Shown: piece after piece, positions 12,836 to 13,263 of the stretch
Layout of the letters: each line of letters starts with the position of its first letter
Numbering within the stretch: position 1 is the first letter of the stretch
Origin: Fidelibacterota bacterium
GTDB lineage: Bacteria > Fidelibacterota > UBA2242
Reading direction: 5' to 3'
Length of the DNA stretch: 13,263 nt
Assembly: GCA_023229045.1 (NCBI GenBank)
Contig: JALOAB010000038.1
Location: 1-13,263 of the forward strand
Made by a program: the position numbers and the translations under genes
Notes under the pieces: model-generated
The model's database searches: none
The model's input: the letters and a program-made list of their open reading frames with translations, nothing else
Told to the model about the DNA's origin: nothing

Positions 12836-13263
12836 ATGCAATACCGAAAAATTGGTGACAGTGACTTGCGCGTCTCGGAGATCAGTCTGGGATGCTGGAC
12901 GCTCGGCGGCTTGAACTGGGTCAACGGCGTGCCCAACGGCTGGGAAAACGTGGACGAAGCGGAAGCCATAGCGGCAATCAATTTCGCCATAGATCAGGGA
13001 GTCAATCACTTCGATAACGCCGATGTTTACGGCAACGGACGAGCAGAGCGCTTGTTAGCTAAAGCGCTTGGTACGCGTAACAAGGAAGTCATTATTGCCA
13101 CCAAAGTCGGCTATTTCGCCGGAACCGCCGCCCATGCCTATGAACCGCAACATATCCGTCATCAACTGGAACAGTCGCTGGTGAATTTAAAGCGCGAATA
13201 TGTTGACATCTATTATTTTCATAATGCCAATTTCGGTAACAATGATATGTATCTCGATGATGC
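12836..13263 (+). CDS. Aldo/keto reductase, N-terminal 142 residues (3' truncated by window edge)
   Basis: The frame is open from the ATG at 12836 to the window edge; AAAGGA at 12823-12828 supports the start. It begins MQYRKIGDSDLRVSEISLGC, the standard first strand and helix of the AKR barrel. The catalytic tetrad can be placed: Asp60 (HFDNAD), Tyr65 (DVYG), Lys90 (IIATK) and His129 (YYFHN). The family reduces aldehydes and ketones, or oxidises the alcohols, with NAD(P)H in the cytoplasm; the substrate cannot be told from this part, and the cofactor-binding C-terminal half is outside the window. Residues 26-39 (LNWVNGVPNGWENV) form a slightly longer loop than usual after the first strand. 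It may share a transcript with the FmdB-like gene. Confidence 0.93.
   Translation, partial: MQYRKIGDSDLRVSEISLGCWTLGGLNWVNGVPNGWENVDEAEAIAAINFAIDQGVNHFDNADVYGNGRAERLLAKALGTRNKEVIIATKVGYFAGTAAHAYEPQHIRHQLEQSLVNLKREYVDIYYFHNANFGNNDMYLDD

Overview
The window is about 13.3 kb of ordinary-looking, densely coded, mid-GC bacterial chromosome. It carries several Gram-negative hallmarks: a TolC-type outer-membrane factor, a periplasmic adaptor, two predicted outer-membrane beta-barrels, and a MotB-like peptidoglycan-binding protein. The gene content suggests an uncultured lineage near the FCB group (Calditrichota, Zixibacteria, Marinimicrobia or similar), but this is an impression from protein character and no phylogenetic marker is present. 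I see no tRNA, rRNA, CRISPR array, transposase, integrase or phage gene.

Layout. (1) Positions 1-5745, + strand: a MacA/MacB/TolC-type tripartite ABC export operon. It holds the end of a TolC-like gene, a membrane-fusion adaptor, an unrecognised 302-aa exported beta-barrel-like protein, a MacB-type ATPase, and two non-identical MacB/FtsX permeases. The adaptor, barrel and ATPase genes are joined by TAATG stop/start overlaps. The two permease genes are separated by about 215 bp of short-period tandem repeats (periods 7, 8, 10 and 10) running almost to the second permease start. (2) 5777-7045, - strand: a radical SAM protein of unknown substrate. (3) 7285-7974, + strand: a MotB-like protein with no MotA beside it. 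(4) 8035-9828, - strand: a 44-aa membrane peptide, a signal-anchored TPR protein resembling the eukaryotic RMDN family, and a 256-aa outer-membrane barrel. (5) 10003-10406, + strand: a two-gene operon of small membrane proteins (76 and 58 aa, ATGA overlap) behind a near-consensus promoter. (6) 10561-12393, - strand: an APC amino-acid transporter fused to a PTS EIIA type-2 domain. (7) 12559-13263, + strand: an FmdB-type zinc ribbon and the start of an aldo/keto reductase running off the window.

How they work together. Region 1 is clearly one machine: the ATPase and a probable permease heterodimer drive export through the adaptor and the TolC-like channel, and the 302-aa protein is the unusual component. 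The rest is a set of short transcription units alternating in direction, with no evidence of a shared pathway. The items most worth a second look are the barrel gene inside the exporter operon, the repeat block splitting the permeases, the RMDN-like protein, the APC-EIIA fusion and the small-protein operon. I found no convincing new defence or mobile system.
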